Shown here in pieces: positions 1 to 8,155 of a stretch of DNA of 35,522 bases. Below the pieces are notes generated by a model, which searched no databases, had not been told where the DNA came from, and worked only from the letters and a program-made list of their open reading frames with translations. Each line of letters begins with the position of its first letter. The first letter of the stretch is position 1. The translations under genes were made by a program, and so were the position numbers. This DNA comes from Frankiales bacterium (lineage in GTDB: Bacteria; Actinomycetota; Actinomycetes; Mycobacteriales; Jatrophihabitantaceae): NCBI GenBank assembly GCA_025966315.1, contig JAOPUZ010000019.1, forward strand, positions 1 to 35,522, given 5' to 3'.

Positions 1-51
1 TGTCGGCGGCAAGTGAAGACTGACCACCGCGCGGCAAACGGAAATTGACCA
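1..51 (+). repeat. IS left end with two 20-bp transposase-site repeats
   Basis: Two related 20-bp units lie at 7-26 and 32-51, with starts 25 bp apart. Both fit CGGCAA...GACCA, and together with the right-end units they define the consensus CGGCAANNGAANNCTGACCA with small deviations. Multiple terminal repeats of this kind are the usual IstA binding sites of IS21 elements; binding here is inferred. Confidence 0.85.
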
Positions 52-94
52 GCTTCCCCGAAACCCTGTGCTCAGTCGAGCCGGGAGGAAGCGA

Positions 95-1330
95 GTGTTG
101 GGTGTGGAGGATTGGGCTGAGATCCGCCGGTTGTATCGGTCGGAGCGGGTGTCGATTTCGGAGATCGCCCGGGTCATGGGTGTCTCGAGGAACACGGTGA
201 AGGCGGCCCTGCGCAGCGACGCTGCGCCGAAGTATGAGCGGCAGCAGGTTGCGGGGCTGGCGGATACGTTCGAGCCGCGGATCCGGGAGTTGCTGCAGGC
301 CTATCCGAGGATGCCGGCGACGGTGATCGGGGAGCGGATCGGTTGGCCGCATTCGATCCGCACGCTGTCCAACCGTGTCGCGTTGCTGCGACCGCTGTAT
401 CTGCCGCCTGATCCTTCGGGCCGGACGAACTACGAGCCGGGCGAGATCGCGCAGTGCGATTTCTGGTTTCCCGACATCCGGGTGCCGGTCGGGTTCGGTC
501 ATGACCGCACGCCTAAGCAGTTGCCGGTGTTGACCATGGTGACCGGCTATTCACGCTGGGCCTCGGCGGTCCTGATCCCCAGCCGTGGTGCCGAGGACCT
601 GTTCGCGGGCTGGTGGCAGTTGATCGCGGCGTTGGGTGCGGTGCCGAGAGTGCTGGTCTGGGACGGTGAAGGCGCGATCGGGCGGTGGCGGCAACGCCAA
701 CCCGAGCTGACGCGGGAGTGTCATGGGTTCCGCGGCACCCTGGGTGCGAGGGTGCTGGTCTGCAAGCCGGCCGACCCGGAGGCCAAAGGCTTGGTCGAAC
801 GGTTCCACGACTACCTCGAACGCTCGTTCCTGCCCGGCCGCAGCTTCGCCTCGCCAGCGGACTTCAACACTCAGCTGCAGCACTGGCTGGTCCGGGCCAA
901 CAACCGCCACCACCGCAGGATCGGTTGCCGACCGGCGGAGCGGCTCGAGGCAGACCGGCAGGCGATGCTGACGCTGCCACCGGTGTCACCTGTGCTCGGC
1001 TGGCGGTCATCGCAGCGGCTGCCGCGCGATCACTACATCCGCCTGGACAGCAACGACTACTCGGTGCACCCGTCAGTGATCGGGCGGCGGATCGAGATCA
1101 CCGCAAACCTCGACCGGATCAGGGTGTTCAGCGACGGCAGGGTCGTCGCCGACCACGAACGGGTCTGGGCCAAACACCAGACCATCCACGACCCCGAACA
1201 CCTCGCCGCTGCCAAGGCTCTTCGTCGGGAGCGGCTCGAGGTGGTCCGCCCGGTCCTCGAGTCCGACGTCGAAGTCCGGCGCCTCAGTGATTACGACGCT
1301 CTGCTCGGCCTCGACGGCGGGGTCGCCTGA
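95..1330 (+). CDS. istA: IS21-family transposase IstA
   Basis: This is the DDE transposase of the element. An N-terminal helix-turn-helix (SISEIARVMGVSRNTVKAAL) is followed by a retroviral-integrase-like core. Candidate catalytic acidic residues lie in AQCDFWFPD, in VWDGEGAIGRW and in KGLVERFHDYLERSF. The C-terminal part carries the small beta domain typical of IstA (DSNDYSVHP). GTG at 95 is preferred over the upstream GTG at 68 because GGGAGGAA sits 7 bases before it and the protein then begins like other IstA proteins (LGVEDWAEIRRL). The stop overlaps the istB start (TGATG at 1328-1332), the usual IS21 coupling. The frame is intact. Confidence 0.93.
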   Translation: MLGVEDWAEIRRLYRSERVSISEIARVMGVSRNTVKAALRSDAAPKYERQQVAGLADTFEPRIRELLQAYPRMPATVIGERIGWPHSIRTLSNRVALLRPLYLPPDPSGRTNYEPGEIAQCDFWFPDIRVPVGFGHDRTPKQLPVLTMVTGYSRWASAVLIPSRGAEDLFAGWWQLIAALGAVPRVLVWDGEGAIGRWRQRQPELTRECHGFRGTLGARVLVCKPADPEAKGLVERFHDYLERSFLPGRSFASPADFNTQLQHWLVRANNRHHRRIGCRPAERLEADRQAMLTLPPVSPVLGWRSSQRLPRDHYIRLDSNDYSVHPSVIGRRIEITANLDRIRVFSDGRVVADHERVWAKHQTIHDPEHLAAAKALRRERLEVVRPVLESDVEVRRLSDYDALLGLDGGVA

Positions 1331-2135
1331 TGGCCACCACAAAATCGAGTGACGGGGCTCGAACCCGCGACACCAGCGCCGAGATCGCGTTCCTGACCCG
1401 CGCTCTGAAAGCACCCACCCTGCGCGACGCGGTCCAGCGGCTCGCCGAACGAGCCAGGGCCGAGTCCTGGACGCATGAAGAGTTCCTGATCGCCTGTCTG
1501 CAACGCGAAGTATCGGCGCGGGAATCCCACGGCGGCGAAGGACGAATCCGCGCCGCGAGATTCCCCGCCCGCAAGTCGATCGAGGAGTTCGACTTCGACC
1601 ATGCCCGCACCTTGAAGCGGGACCTGATCGCGCACCTGGGCACCCTGGACTTCGTCACCGCGAAAGACAACGTCGTCTTCCTCGGACCACCCGGCACCGG
1701 CAAAACCACCTCGCCACCGGACTGGCGATCCGCGCCTGCCAAGCCGGGCACCGGGTCCTGTTCGCCACCGCCTCCGAGTGGGTCGACCGGCTCGCCGAGG
1801 CGCACCACACCGGCAAACTCCAGACCGAACTCATCCGGCTCGGGCGTTACCCGCTCCTCGTGATCGACGAAGTCGGCTACATCCCTTTCGAACCCGAAGC
1901 CGCCAACCTCTTCTTCCAGCTCGTGTCCTCACGCTATGAACGAGCATCGCTGATCGTCACCAGCAACAAGCCGTTCGGGCGTTGGGGCGAAGTATTCGGC
2001 GACGACGTCGTCGCCGCAGCCATGATCGACCGACTCGTCCACCACGCCGAAGTCATCGCCCTCAAAGGCGACAGCTACCGACTCAAAGACCGAGACCTCG
2101 GACGCGTCCCCACCGCCGCGTCCGACGACAAATAG
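1330..2135 (+). pseudogene. istB: IS21-family ATPase IstB, frameshifted
   Basis: IstB is the AAA+ helper ATPase that directs IstA to target DNA. The first frame (1330-1863) contains Walker A, GPPGTGKT, at about 1687-1707, then turns into a Pro/Ser-rich nonsense tail. The real protein resumes one frame back (LATGLAIRACQAGHRVLF), continues through Walker B (LLVIDEV) and a sensor region (LIVTSNKPFGRWGEVF), and ends at 2135. One missing C, or a -1 step, at about 1705-1710 restores GKTHLATGL and a normal length of about 268 residues. This could be a mutation, a sequence error or, less likely, programmed frameshifting. No canonical X XXY YYZ slippery heptamer is present. Confidence 0.9.
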
Positions 2136-2144
2136 AACCGAAGA

Positions 2145-2195
2145 TGGTCAGAGTTCGATTGCCGGAAACTGGTCAGCTTTCGCTTGCCGTTGACA
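2145..2195 (-). repeat. IS right end with two 20-bp transposase-site repeats
   Basis: Read on the minus strand, units lie at 2189-2170 and 2164-2145, again with a 25-bp period and the same CGGCAA...CTGACCA pattern as the left end. The outermost six bases are TGTCAA against TGTCGG on the left. Confidence 0.85.
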
Positions 2196-2973
2196 TACGT
2201 AAGGACAGGATCCCCTTTAAGGGGCGGCTGGTGACACGGCTGCAGCACTGAGTACGTGGGGACAGTGCCTTCGGTTGCAGCGTGATCGTCCAGCACGGGC
2301 CTCCGTCAATCCGCGAGTCGGGCGTGCTGGTGCATGTCGTGCCAGCCGTCGGCGTGGTGTCCTTGCCGAAGCATTGTCCCTTCGGGATGAAATCCGGCTT
2401 TGGCCGCGACTCGGCATGAGGCGTGGTTGGCGATGGCGTGGATCAACTCCAGTCTGTGTAGGCCGAGCACGTCGAACGACCAACCGGTAACCGCTGCGAC
2501 GGCCCGTGCCGCGGTGTTGCGACCCCGGGCGGCTGGCATCACCCAGTAGGCCAGTTCGCCGATGCCGTCCCAGAGGTCAAGGCGTTTTATCCCGACCCGG
2601 CCGACCACAGTGCCGCCGGTGGACACCGCCCAGTCGGCGCCCGTTTCCTGGTTCCATCGATCTGGCCACGCGTCGATCCAGGAAGCTGCCTCGGCAAGAT
2701 CAGCCATCGTCCGAAGGTGCCAGCGTTGAATGGCCGGGTCCCGGTACGCCTCGAGGACCACCGCCGCGTCGTCGAGTTGCCACGGCCTGATGACTAAGTC
2801 ATGGGAGTTCAGCGTGGGCTGCGGCAGCGAACGCATGCGGCCCACGGCGACGATAGGTTCCGTCAAGCTGGGCATGACGCTGATCATCCCGCACGAATGA
2901 CCTTCGAGACGACGCCGACGCACAGACTGCGACCAAACCTGGCCATCTCGAAATCGATCCTTTTCCTTACGTA
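2196..2973. repeat. Imperfect inverted repeat flanking the GNAT gene
   Basis: TACGTAAGGA then C-AGGATC at 2196-2212, directly against the IS end, is mirrored at 2973-2956 as TACGTAAGGA then AA-AGGATC. About 16 of 18 positions agree with one gap. The arms enclose the acetyltransferase gene. They may be ends of a small cassette or a shared regulatory site; function is unknown. Confidence 0.45.
2306..2887 (-). CDS. GNAT family N-acetyltransferase
   Basis: The protein resembles RimJ/RimL-type GNAT enzymes, which transfer acetyl from acetyl-CoA to an amine. An N-terminal LVIRPWQLDDAAVVLEAYRD strand-helix leads into the fold. WVMPAARGRNTAARAV is the acetyl-CoA pyrophosphate-binding loop (usual pattern Q/RxxGxG/A, here R-G-R-N-T-A), and LHRLELIHAIANHASCRVA is the classic RimJ/L segment before AGFHPEG. 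The frame is open up to 3079, but that would overlap the divergent recombinase gene, so an ATG at 2887 or 2875 is preferred; no strong ribosome-binding site decides between them. The substrate (ribosomal protein, small amine or antibiotic) cannot be told. Confidence 0.85.
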   Translation of the reverse strand: MISVMPSLTEPIVAVGRMRSLPQPTLNSHDLVIRPWQLDDAAVVLEAYRDPAIQRWHLRTMADLAEAASWIDAWPDRWNQETGADWAVSTGGTVVGRVGIKRLDLWDGIGELAYWVMPAARGRNTAARAVAAVTGWSFDVLGLHRLELIHAIANHASCRVAAKAGFHPEGTMLRQGHHADGWHDMHQHARLAD

Positions 2974-3077
2974 AAGCCACCAACACCGACACGCCCGGCT
3001 CGACGTGTCGGAAACCCGTGTCAGTAACTCGGGTTGTCGCAACGTCCTTGGTGACGGTTTCTTTTACAGTCCCGGGC

Positions 3078-3653
3078 ATGACAACTGTCAGCGCCCGCGG
3101 ATATCGGCTGGGTTATGCCCGGGTCTCCACGCTGGAGCAGGACCCGCAACTGCAGCTCGACGCCCTCGCTGCTGCCGGCGTGGATGAGATGTTCACCGAT
3201 CACGCTTCCGGCGTGCTGATTGAGCGGCCGCATCTGGGTGAGTTGCTGCAGCGGATCCGGCCGGGGGACACGCTCGTGGTCTGGCGCCTGGATCGGCTGG
3301 GTCGGTCGACGTCGCACCTGCTTCAGACGGTCTCGGAGCTGGGGGAGCGGGGTGTCGGGTTCAGTTCCTTAACGGAGGCCATCGACACCACGACCTCGGC
3401 CGGCCGGCTGATGTTCGGCGTACTCGCCTCGCTGGCGGCGTTCGAACGCGACCTGCTTCGCGAACGAACACTGGCCGGACTGGCCGCTGCCCGAGCCCGG
3501 GGCAACGTCGGCGGCCGGCCGCCAACCATGACACCGGACAAGCTGGCCGTCGCCCGGGCGATGCTGGCCGAAGGGAAATCCAAGACCGTCATCGCCGCGA
3601 CCATCGGCGTCAGCCGGCCCACCCTGTACAGCCACTTGGAGCGTGGTCGATGA
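3078..3653 (+). CDS. Serine recombinase (resolvase/invertase family)
   Basis: This is a small site-specific recombinase of the Tn3 resolvase/Hin invertase type. The nucleophile serine is S17 in GYARVSTLEQDPQLQLDAL. WRLDRLGRS carries the conserved arginines, and AAFERDLLRERT is the start of the long dimer helix E. A C-terminal helix-turn-helix (KTVIAATIGVSRPTLYSHL) would bind the crossover site. At about 191 residues it is normal length and intact. ATG 3078 is chosen because the protein then starts just before the catalytic domain. The stop overlaps the next gene's start by four bases, so the two are probably co-translated. Confidence 0.92.
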   Translation: MTTVSARGYRLGYARVSTLEQDPQLQLDALAAAGVDEMFTDHASGVLIERPHLGELLQRIRPGDTLVVWRLDRLGRSTSHLLQTVSELGERGVGFSSLTEAIDTTTSAGRLMFGVLASLAAFERDLLRERTLAGLAAARARGNVGGRPPTMTPDKLAVARAMLAEGKSKTVIAATIGVSRPTLYSHLERGR

Positions 3654-4609
3654 CCACCCTGAGCGTCCTCATCGATGACGCCGGCGGCGACACTGTACCT
3701 ACTGCCCAGCTGCTGCGGCGTTCGAAAATCGTCGCATCGAGGTTGTCCCTGCAGAGCCTTGGGGACTGGATCGAATGCGAGCTCAACGGCTACGGCTCCG
3801 GGGATGAGTTGCCGCCGTATCGAGGCCCGTTCGCGGCCCGGATCGTCGGGACCTTCACTGGCCCGTTTCAATCAAGGTACGACACCGACATCCCGGCGAT
3901 GTCGCTGAAGCCCGAGTACCGGAGCAAGGACAAGGCCCTTTGCTTCCTGCGGTTTCACGAGTCCATAGCGTCGTTGGAAACGACCGCCGCAGGAACCGAT
4001 GACTTCCTGTATCACGGATGGCCCGCCGACGCGGTAGCGATGTTCGAGCGGATGATTCAGCCCGGAGTACAGCTACCTGACATGCACTCCCTGTTCAGCG
4101 TGAAGCTTCCGATCCCACGGACGAAATACGTCGAGGTCGTCGGGACGGTACGGAATCGGATCCTCGATGTGATGCTCGGTCTGGAAAGGTTAAACCCGGC
4201 TGCTGCGGATGCCGATGGCACCGGGGTAGACAGCGGGAAAGCCGACCAGATCGTAAACACCTACATCTATGGCGGGACGAACAACCTATCGGTAGCTGAT
4301 AGTTCTACCGTGTCGCAGTCCTCCAACGCCGTCGTTGCGGGAGACCGCCCCGGATTGATCGCGGCACTAGCGGGCATCGGGTTGCCCAAGTCTGAGGTGG
4401 CGTCCTTAGAGCAGGCGTTTGCGCAAGATGATTCAGAAGACTCCGCCGGCGACGACGCAGCGTCGCGCCAGCGTGGGCCAGGCAGGAATGTCGCTGCCTG
4501 GCTCGGGGCTCTGCCGTACAGGATTGGCGCACTTACGGTGACAACCGGCTCGGGGACGGTGGCCGGAGTAGCAACCGACTTAATAGCGAAGCATTACGGG
4601 ATCACTTAG
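3650..4609 (+). CDS. AbiTii domain protein (candidate abortive infection factor)
   Basis: The first about 190 residues resemble the AbiTii domain of abortive phage infection proteins: a helical start ending in LLRRSKIVASRLSLQSLGDW, then IECELNGYGSGDELPPYRG, then VRNRILDVMLGLERL. The middle has a Gly/Asn/Ser-rich strand segment (NTYIYGGTNNLSVADSS) seen in many such proteins. The tail has a helical region and an Asp/Glu stretch. No enzymatic motif is visible and the mode of action is unknown. The start overlaps the recombinase stop (ATGA), an unusual partner for a defence gene. The family call rests on motif memory, not on a profile search. Confidence 0.72.
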   Translation: MTTLSVLIDDAGGDTVPTAQLLRRSKIVASRLSLQSLGDWIECELNGYGSGDELPPYRGPFAARIVGTFTGPFQSRYDTDIPAMSLKPEYRSKDKALCFLRFHESIASLETTAAGTDDFLYHGWPADAVAMFERMIQPGVQLPDMHSLFSVKLPIPRTKYVEVVGTVRNRILDVMLGLERLNPAAADADGTGVDSGKADQIVNTYIYGGTNNLSVADSSTVSQSSNAVVAGDRPGLIAALAGIGLPKSEVASLEQAFAQDDSEDSAGDDAASRQRGPGRNVAAWLGALPYRIGALTVTTGSGTVAGVATDLIAKHYGIT

Positions 4610-4836
4610 CAGGCAAGCCCTTTCGGCATGTGTGGGCTCACGTTCTGCAGCTATTCGACCGAGAATCGGTGAACTGCCCAGTCCTTGTGCCGGCGGGGAC
4701 ATGGCCTGGACGGGCGGTGTGGGTTCAGCTGAGGTGGGGCTGTTCTCGGCACGGGGCTACTCACCGCGGCCATGCTGTGGACTATCAGCTCGTTGATCGC
4801 AGAGCAGGAGCTGCCGCACCGAGGCCAGATCGTGTG

Positions 4837-5517
4837 TCATCGCCGCGGAAATTTCAGGATCCTCCGCGTTTTGATGATTTGGTCAAGGTAGGTCTTTACC
4901 GCGGTGATGTAGGCATCTTCGAATTGGGCAAGTTCGGAGAGGTTGACGACGTTGGGCGGAATGTTCATGGCGTGGTCGGAGTCTGCGGCCGCGGCCAACC
5001 ACGCGTCGTGGCACGCCTTACCCGCGACGCGGCGAAGGTTGCTCACCAGGTCGTCGAACGCAGCCGCGAGAGTGGCGCCTTCCCAACGCATCCAGGCGGT
5101 GAAGTAGGACAGGCGGGCCTGGACCCGGCGCAGCTCGTCGGACAGCCGAGCGCGTTCTTCACCCGGGCTGTCATGGCGCCGGCGGCGGATGGCGTACGGA
5201 GATTCTTTGTACGCGGCGACGGTTTCGAAGGCTTCGGCGCAGGTGGTTCGGATACGGGCGCGTTCGTCTTCCAAGCTTTTACGTCGGGTCAGCACGATGT
5301 TGACGATCGCGGCGACGACGGCACCGGAAAGCAGCAGCGCCAAGAGCAGGTCCGGAACGGAATGTCCGGTAACGGGGGCGGCGCTGGGCGCGCTAGATGG
5401 CGTCACGGTGCTCGCGTGGGCGGTGTGTGGCGGCGCGGTCAGCGTGGCGTGCGGTGTCAACGCCGCCCCTACCGCATGTACGGATGGGCGCGGGGCTGGC
5501 GCTGTCGCCGTGCTCAC
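4837..5517 (-). CDS. Single-span membrane protein, candidate CBASS effector
   Basis: The 226-residue protein has three parts: an Ala/Pro/Thr-rich, probably disordered start (1-53), one transmembrane helix (about 55-77, PDLLLALLLSGAVVAAIVNI, then a TRRK stop-transfer), and a cytosolic helical domain with a YKESPYAIRRRR motif and a conserved-looking WMRWEGATLAAAFDDLV block. It is the last gene of the CD-NTase operon, and its ATG overlaps the E2 stop (ATGA at 5517-5514), so it occupies the effector slot. Membrane proteins that respond to a cyclic nucleotide are common CBASS effectors. This domain layout matches no effector I can name. An internal start that skips part of the N-terminal tail is possible. 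Confidence 0.75.
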   Translation of the reverse strand: MSTATAPAPRPSVHAVGAALTPHATLTAPPHTAHASTVTPSSAPSAAPVTGHSVPDLLLALLLSGAVVAAIVNIVLTRRKSLEDERARIRTTCAEAFETVAAYKESPYAIRRRRHDSPGEERARLSDELRRVQARLSYFTAWMRWEGATLAAAFDDLVSNLRRVAGKACHDAWLAAAADSDHAMNIPPNVVNLSELAQFEDAYITAVKTYLDQIIKTRRILKFPRR

Positions 5518-5998
5518 GTGGTGCCTTTCTCGCTGAAGGTGAAGTCGTCGTCGCCCGGCAGGACGCCGTGGGGGGCTTCATCGCCCAGCCATTCGCCGTG
5601 CTCACGCCACCAGGCTTCTTTCAACAGGTGATTCGCGATCATGCCGAACAGCATCAGCAGGCCGTCATCAGGCACCCACCGCCGTTCCGGTGGGTCGCTC
5701 GGGTACCAAACGCATAACCGCGTCCGACCCCGATCGGAGTAGCGATGGGGCGAGCTGGTCGAGCCGTCAACATAGATCCGGGGTGCGCTTGAATGCAGGA
5801 ACCAAAATTCGACCAACACCCGTCGGTCTTCATAGCCGGGGACCTCCAGCACAACCTCGTAGGTATGGATCGGTCCGGTCTGGGTTTGACAGCGCCATAG
5901 CGCAGGTCTGGGTAGGCCTTGCGGGCCCCGGCCTCAAGGCGCGCCCGGCGCGGCATGTCGGCCAGCCACGATGCCGGCCGGCGGGGGGTGCCTCCCAT
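5514..5998 (-). pseudogene. Frameshifted E2-like (ubiquitin-conjugating fold) CBASS protein
   Basis: In type II-short CBASS a lone E2-fold protein is encoded beside the CD-NTase and is thought to act on it. Two frames form the gene. 5998 to about 5898 gives MGGTPRRPASWLADMPRRAR and then ARKAYPDLR. From about 5899 to 5514 the frame reads LWRCQTQTGPIHTYEVVLEV and then APRIYVDGSTSSPHRY, LCVWYPSDPPERRW and EWLGDEAPH. The HRY, LC and P-ERRW pieces are the family's core, and the cysteine in LCVWYP is the likely catalytic residue. One base lost near 5897-5900 explains the break; restored length is about 161 residues. Translation could restart at GTG 5852, giving a 112-residue protein that keeps the cysteine. 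The ATG is 2 bases after the CD-NTase stop. Confidence 0.78.
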
Positions 5999-6000
5999 GC

Positions 6001-7056
6001 TCAGCGTCTGCGGGTATCGCCGAACGAGCGCGGGTTTTTCAAAGCCAAGCCGGACCCGGCGGTCAGCAGTCCGCTGCTAGAGACTTTCAGCTTGTTCCCG
6101 AAACGAACCCGTTCCACCGCCCGAGCCTTCGACATCGAGAACCGAGAGCTGGCCACGAAATCTGGCCACAGCTCCTGAAGCTGCATCCGGACCCAATCCG
6201 GGTCATCGTCGCGATCCAACGCGCTGGCCAACCGATCCGCTGCGTGGCGTAACCGGCGCACGGCCCGGGGCCGGTCCCGGTCGATGACCTTGATCGATCC
6301 GGACACCCCTGCTGGGTCCGGCGTCAGCCGTCGAGCGAGGTCGCTCGCGCCGCGGTCCCATATCGCGAGCAGCGCACGAGCCTGACCAACGCCCGGCTCG
6401 ACGAACATCAACCCGAACGCTTCCAGGTTGAACGAGCACATCGGAGGCACCCCGGAACGCTTGTTCTCCGCCTTCGCAAGGCGGATCGCCCGCGCGCGGG
6501 TCACGCGTAACTGCTTCGGATCGCGGGTGAGCATTGCGGTGTGCTCTTCGGGGTCGGATGCGTCCCAACGGCGCTGCTCGGTGTTAGGGATCCACAGCCC
6601 GGCGGCGTCGCGACGTTCGAGGCCGACCACCAGATCGACCGTTGGGTCCTCACCACTGGGCAACGGCTCACCGAAGATGATGTAGATAGCCCGTTTGGTG
6701 ACCGACAAGCGGGCCTTCGGGTAGGTGGCGCGCACCAGCGGACCGATGTGATCACGGACGGCGTCGACGATGTCATTCGGGCCGTCCGCACTGGCGCTGT
6801 CTGGGCCCAGATTCGGGTAATACGCGCGGTTGAGTACCACCCCGGCGTCGGCATCGAGGCCCTTGTCACGTAAGTGGATCGGGCAGTTCGCGGTGGCATG
6901 CGCCAGTGATCCTGAGGCAAACGAGCGGTGCGCGCCACGGAAGGTTTCCGTAGCGCGGCGGACCGCGTCGCGTCGCTCCCGAGCTTCCTTCAACACTGAG
7001 TCGTCGGGTGCCAGCTGTGCTCGGATGTCATTGAGTAACTCGTCGGTAGATCCCAT
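6001..7056 (-). CDS. CD-NTase (cGAS/DncV-like nucleotidyltransferase) of CBASS
   Basis: The enzyme is predicted to make a cyclic oligonucleotide alarm signal on phage infection. Visible are the GS motif (SFASGSLAHATA, G49-S50), the metal-binding pair D68 and D70 (GLDADAGVVLN) and the third acidic residue D141 (PTVDLVVGLER), so the active site looks intact. The C-terminal half is helical, as in the OAS-like fold. The C terminus is basic and ends GDTRRR rather than in an obvious Gly for E2-linked ligation, although GLLTAGSG lies about 20 residues earlier. It is the first gene of a three-gene minus-strand operon. AGGGGA lies about 7 bases before the ATG. Confidence 0.88.
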   Translation of the reverse strand: MGSTDELLNDIRAQLAPDDSVLKEARERRDAVRRATETFRGAHRSFASGSLAHATANCPIHLRDKGLDADAGVVLNRAYYPNLGPDSASADGPNDIVDAVRDHIGPLVRATYPKARLSVTKRAIYIIFGEPLPSGEDPTVDLVVGLERRDAAGLWIPNTEQRRWDASDPEEHTAMLTRDPKQLRVTRARAIRLAKAENKRSGVPPMCSFNLEAFGLMFVEPGVGQARALLAIWDRGASDLARRLTPDPAGVSGSIKVIDRDRPRAVRRLRHAADRLASALDRDDDPDWVRMQLQELWPDFVASSRFSMSKARAVERVRFGNKLKVSSSGLLTAGSGLALKNPRSFGDTRRR

Positions 7057-7434
7057 CGCTGTATCCCCTGCACATAGACGAACGGCAAATTGCCCTGATC
7101 ACAGTCCAGCCCGCATCGTTGGGGGTAGAGACCCGACGCTGCCTTCCGTCCCGGATGACCGGAGGAGTTACATCGGTGTCATTATCATAGTGGTCGGCAC
7201 TGACAACACGTCGGGGTCCGCAGCGTGGCTCCCGGCTTCAGCAGGGTCCGCTTTAACGGCGGACTATTCGGCGAGCGGGCGACGCCGAAGTCGTGCTACA
7301 CCGTGGCTGTGTCAGAGGATTCGACTGACTGCGCGGCGCACCGCTGACACGATCGTGGTACAGCCGCCCACGCCGCGAACTGCTGTGCGTCTCGGAGTGC
7401 GTTGCTCCTTTTTACCCCATGTAAAGTTCATATC
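7057..7434. other. Divergent intergenic region, CBASS operon / lipoprotein
   Basis: No convincing gene is seen. On the minus strand TATGAT at 7189-7184 is a plausible -10 box for the CBASS operon, giving a leader of about 120 bases; its -35 is weak. The plus strand before 7435 shows no clear promoter. Confidence 0.4.
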
Positions 7435-8121
7435 ATGAGGATGGGGGCCTTGCGTCGGGGCAAAGTCGGTGTCCGGCTCGTCGTTGCGCTCTCGGTTGTG
7501 GGGTTGGCTGCTTGTTCGATGTCCACGGGGGCTTCGGCTCCCACAAGCTCAGCTGTGGTGAGTTCTTCGAGTTCTGGGCTCGCTGGAGATGGGTCGGTTG
7601 GTGGTGATAGTGGTGAGTCGAGCGCAACAGCATCGGCGTCGTCATCGGTGCGCGTGGTGGCACCAAAGCCGCCCACGTCGTCGGTTGCGGTGCAGCAACG
7701 CGATGGGGTTTGTCCGTGGATAGCCACGCAGACGGCGGCCGATCTGGAGGGTAACCGGATCGGTCAGGTGATCGTGTCGCGACGAGGATCGGTAGTCCTG
7801 GGTTGTGAGTTCCACTTCGATACCAACTGGGGACCCGATCGGGTGACGTTGCGGATTACGGCTACGTCTTATGGTGATTCGGTGGCGGCGCGGAACGCGA
7901 TGATCCGGCTCGGGCTGGCGGGTCGTAACGCGTCGGGTCAGCCTTCGATCGCTCCTGGCGTCGATGGAATCCGATATCAAACGGAGCTGGACGCCTCGGA
8001 TGCAACACCGGACTGGGCTTTTAGTTTCGCAAAGGGTCGAACGGTCGTGACCGTGAAAACGGACCAGGACCGTTCGACCAACGCTTACAACATCGGGCTG
8101 GCATTGCTGTCAGAATTCTAG
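7435..8121 (+). CDS. Secreted lipoprotein, DUF2020-like
   Basis: The N-terminus is a lipoprotein signal peptide: basic MRMGALRRGKVGVR, a hydrophobic stretch, then lipobox GLAAC with the acylated cysteine at about position 27. A Ser/Gly-rich linker (about 30-80) precedes a folded domain with CPWIATQT, a second cysteine in LGCEFHF, and a final region that alternates strands (VVTVKTDQDRSTNAYNIGLAL). The two domain cysteines could form a disulfide. The pattern resembles DUF2020 lipoproteins of mycolate-containing actinobacteria; no function is known. ATG 7435 or 7441 is preferred over the far upstream frame opening at 7402. Confidence 0.75.
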   Translation: MRMGALRRGKVGVRLVVALSVVGLAACSMSTGASAPTSSAVVSSSSSGLAGDGSVGGDSGESSATASASSSVRVVAPKPPTSSVAVQQRDGVCPWIATQTAADLEGNRIGQVIVSRRGSVVLGCEFHFDTNWGPDRVTLRITATSYGDSVAARNAMIRLGLAGRNASGQPSIAPGVDGIRYQTELDASDATPDWAFSFAKGRTVVTVKTDQDRSTNAYNIGLALLSEF

Positions 8122-8155
8122 GCTTGACGCAGTATTTATCGAATTCGCGGCTGGC

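Larger units (their letters stand above)
1..2195 (+). mobile_element. IS21-family insertion sequence
   Basis: The element has an istA-istB gene pair between matched ends. It starts TGTC at base 1 and ends GACA at base 2195, fitting the TG...CA rule of the IS21 family. The outer 26 bases of the two ends match at 21 positions as an inverted repeat. The ATPase gene is frameshifted, so this copy may not transpose by itself. The left target-site duplication lies outside the window, so the duplication cannot be checked. The last six bases, TTGACA, look like an outward-facing -35 box, a trait reported for some IS21 right ends; no convincing -10 follows. Confidence 0.93.

Noticed and set aside
685-1290. 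Second plus-strand frame inside istA
   Set aside because: It is an out-of-frame shadow. The istA frame has the DDE residues.
1351-1373. tRNA T-arm-like sequence on the minus strand at the istA/istB join (GGGTTCGAGCCCCGTC)
   Set aside because: No matching acceptor, D or anticodon arms are found upstream on that strand. The segment codes for the istB N-terminus.
4630-5631. Long plus-strand frame opposite the CBASS membrane gene
   Set aside because: It has no protein-like domains, and the opposite strand encodes a coherent membrane protein with operon overlaps.
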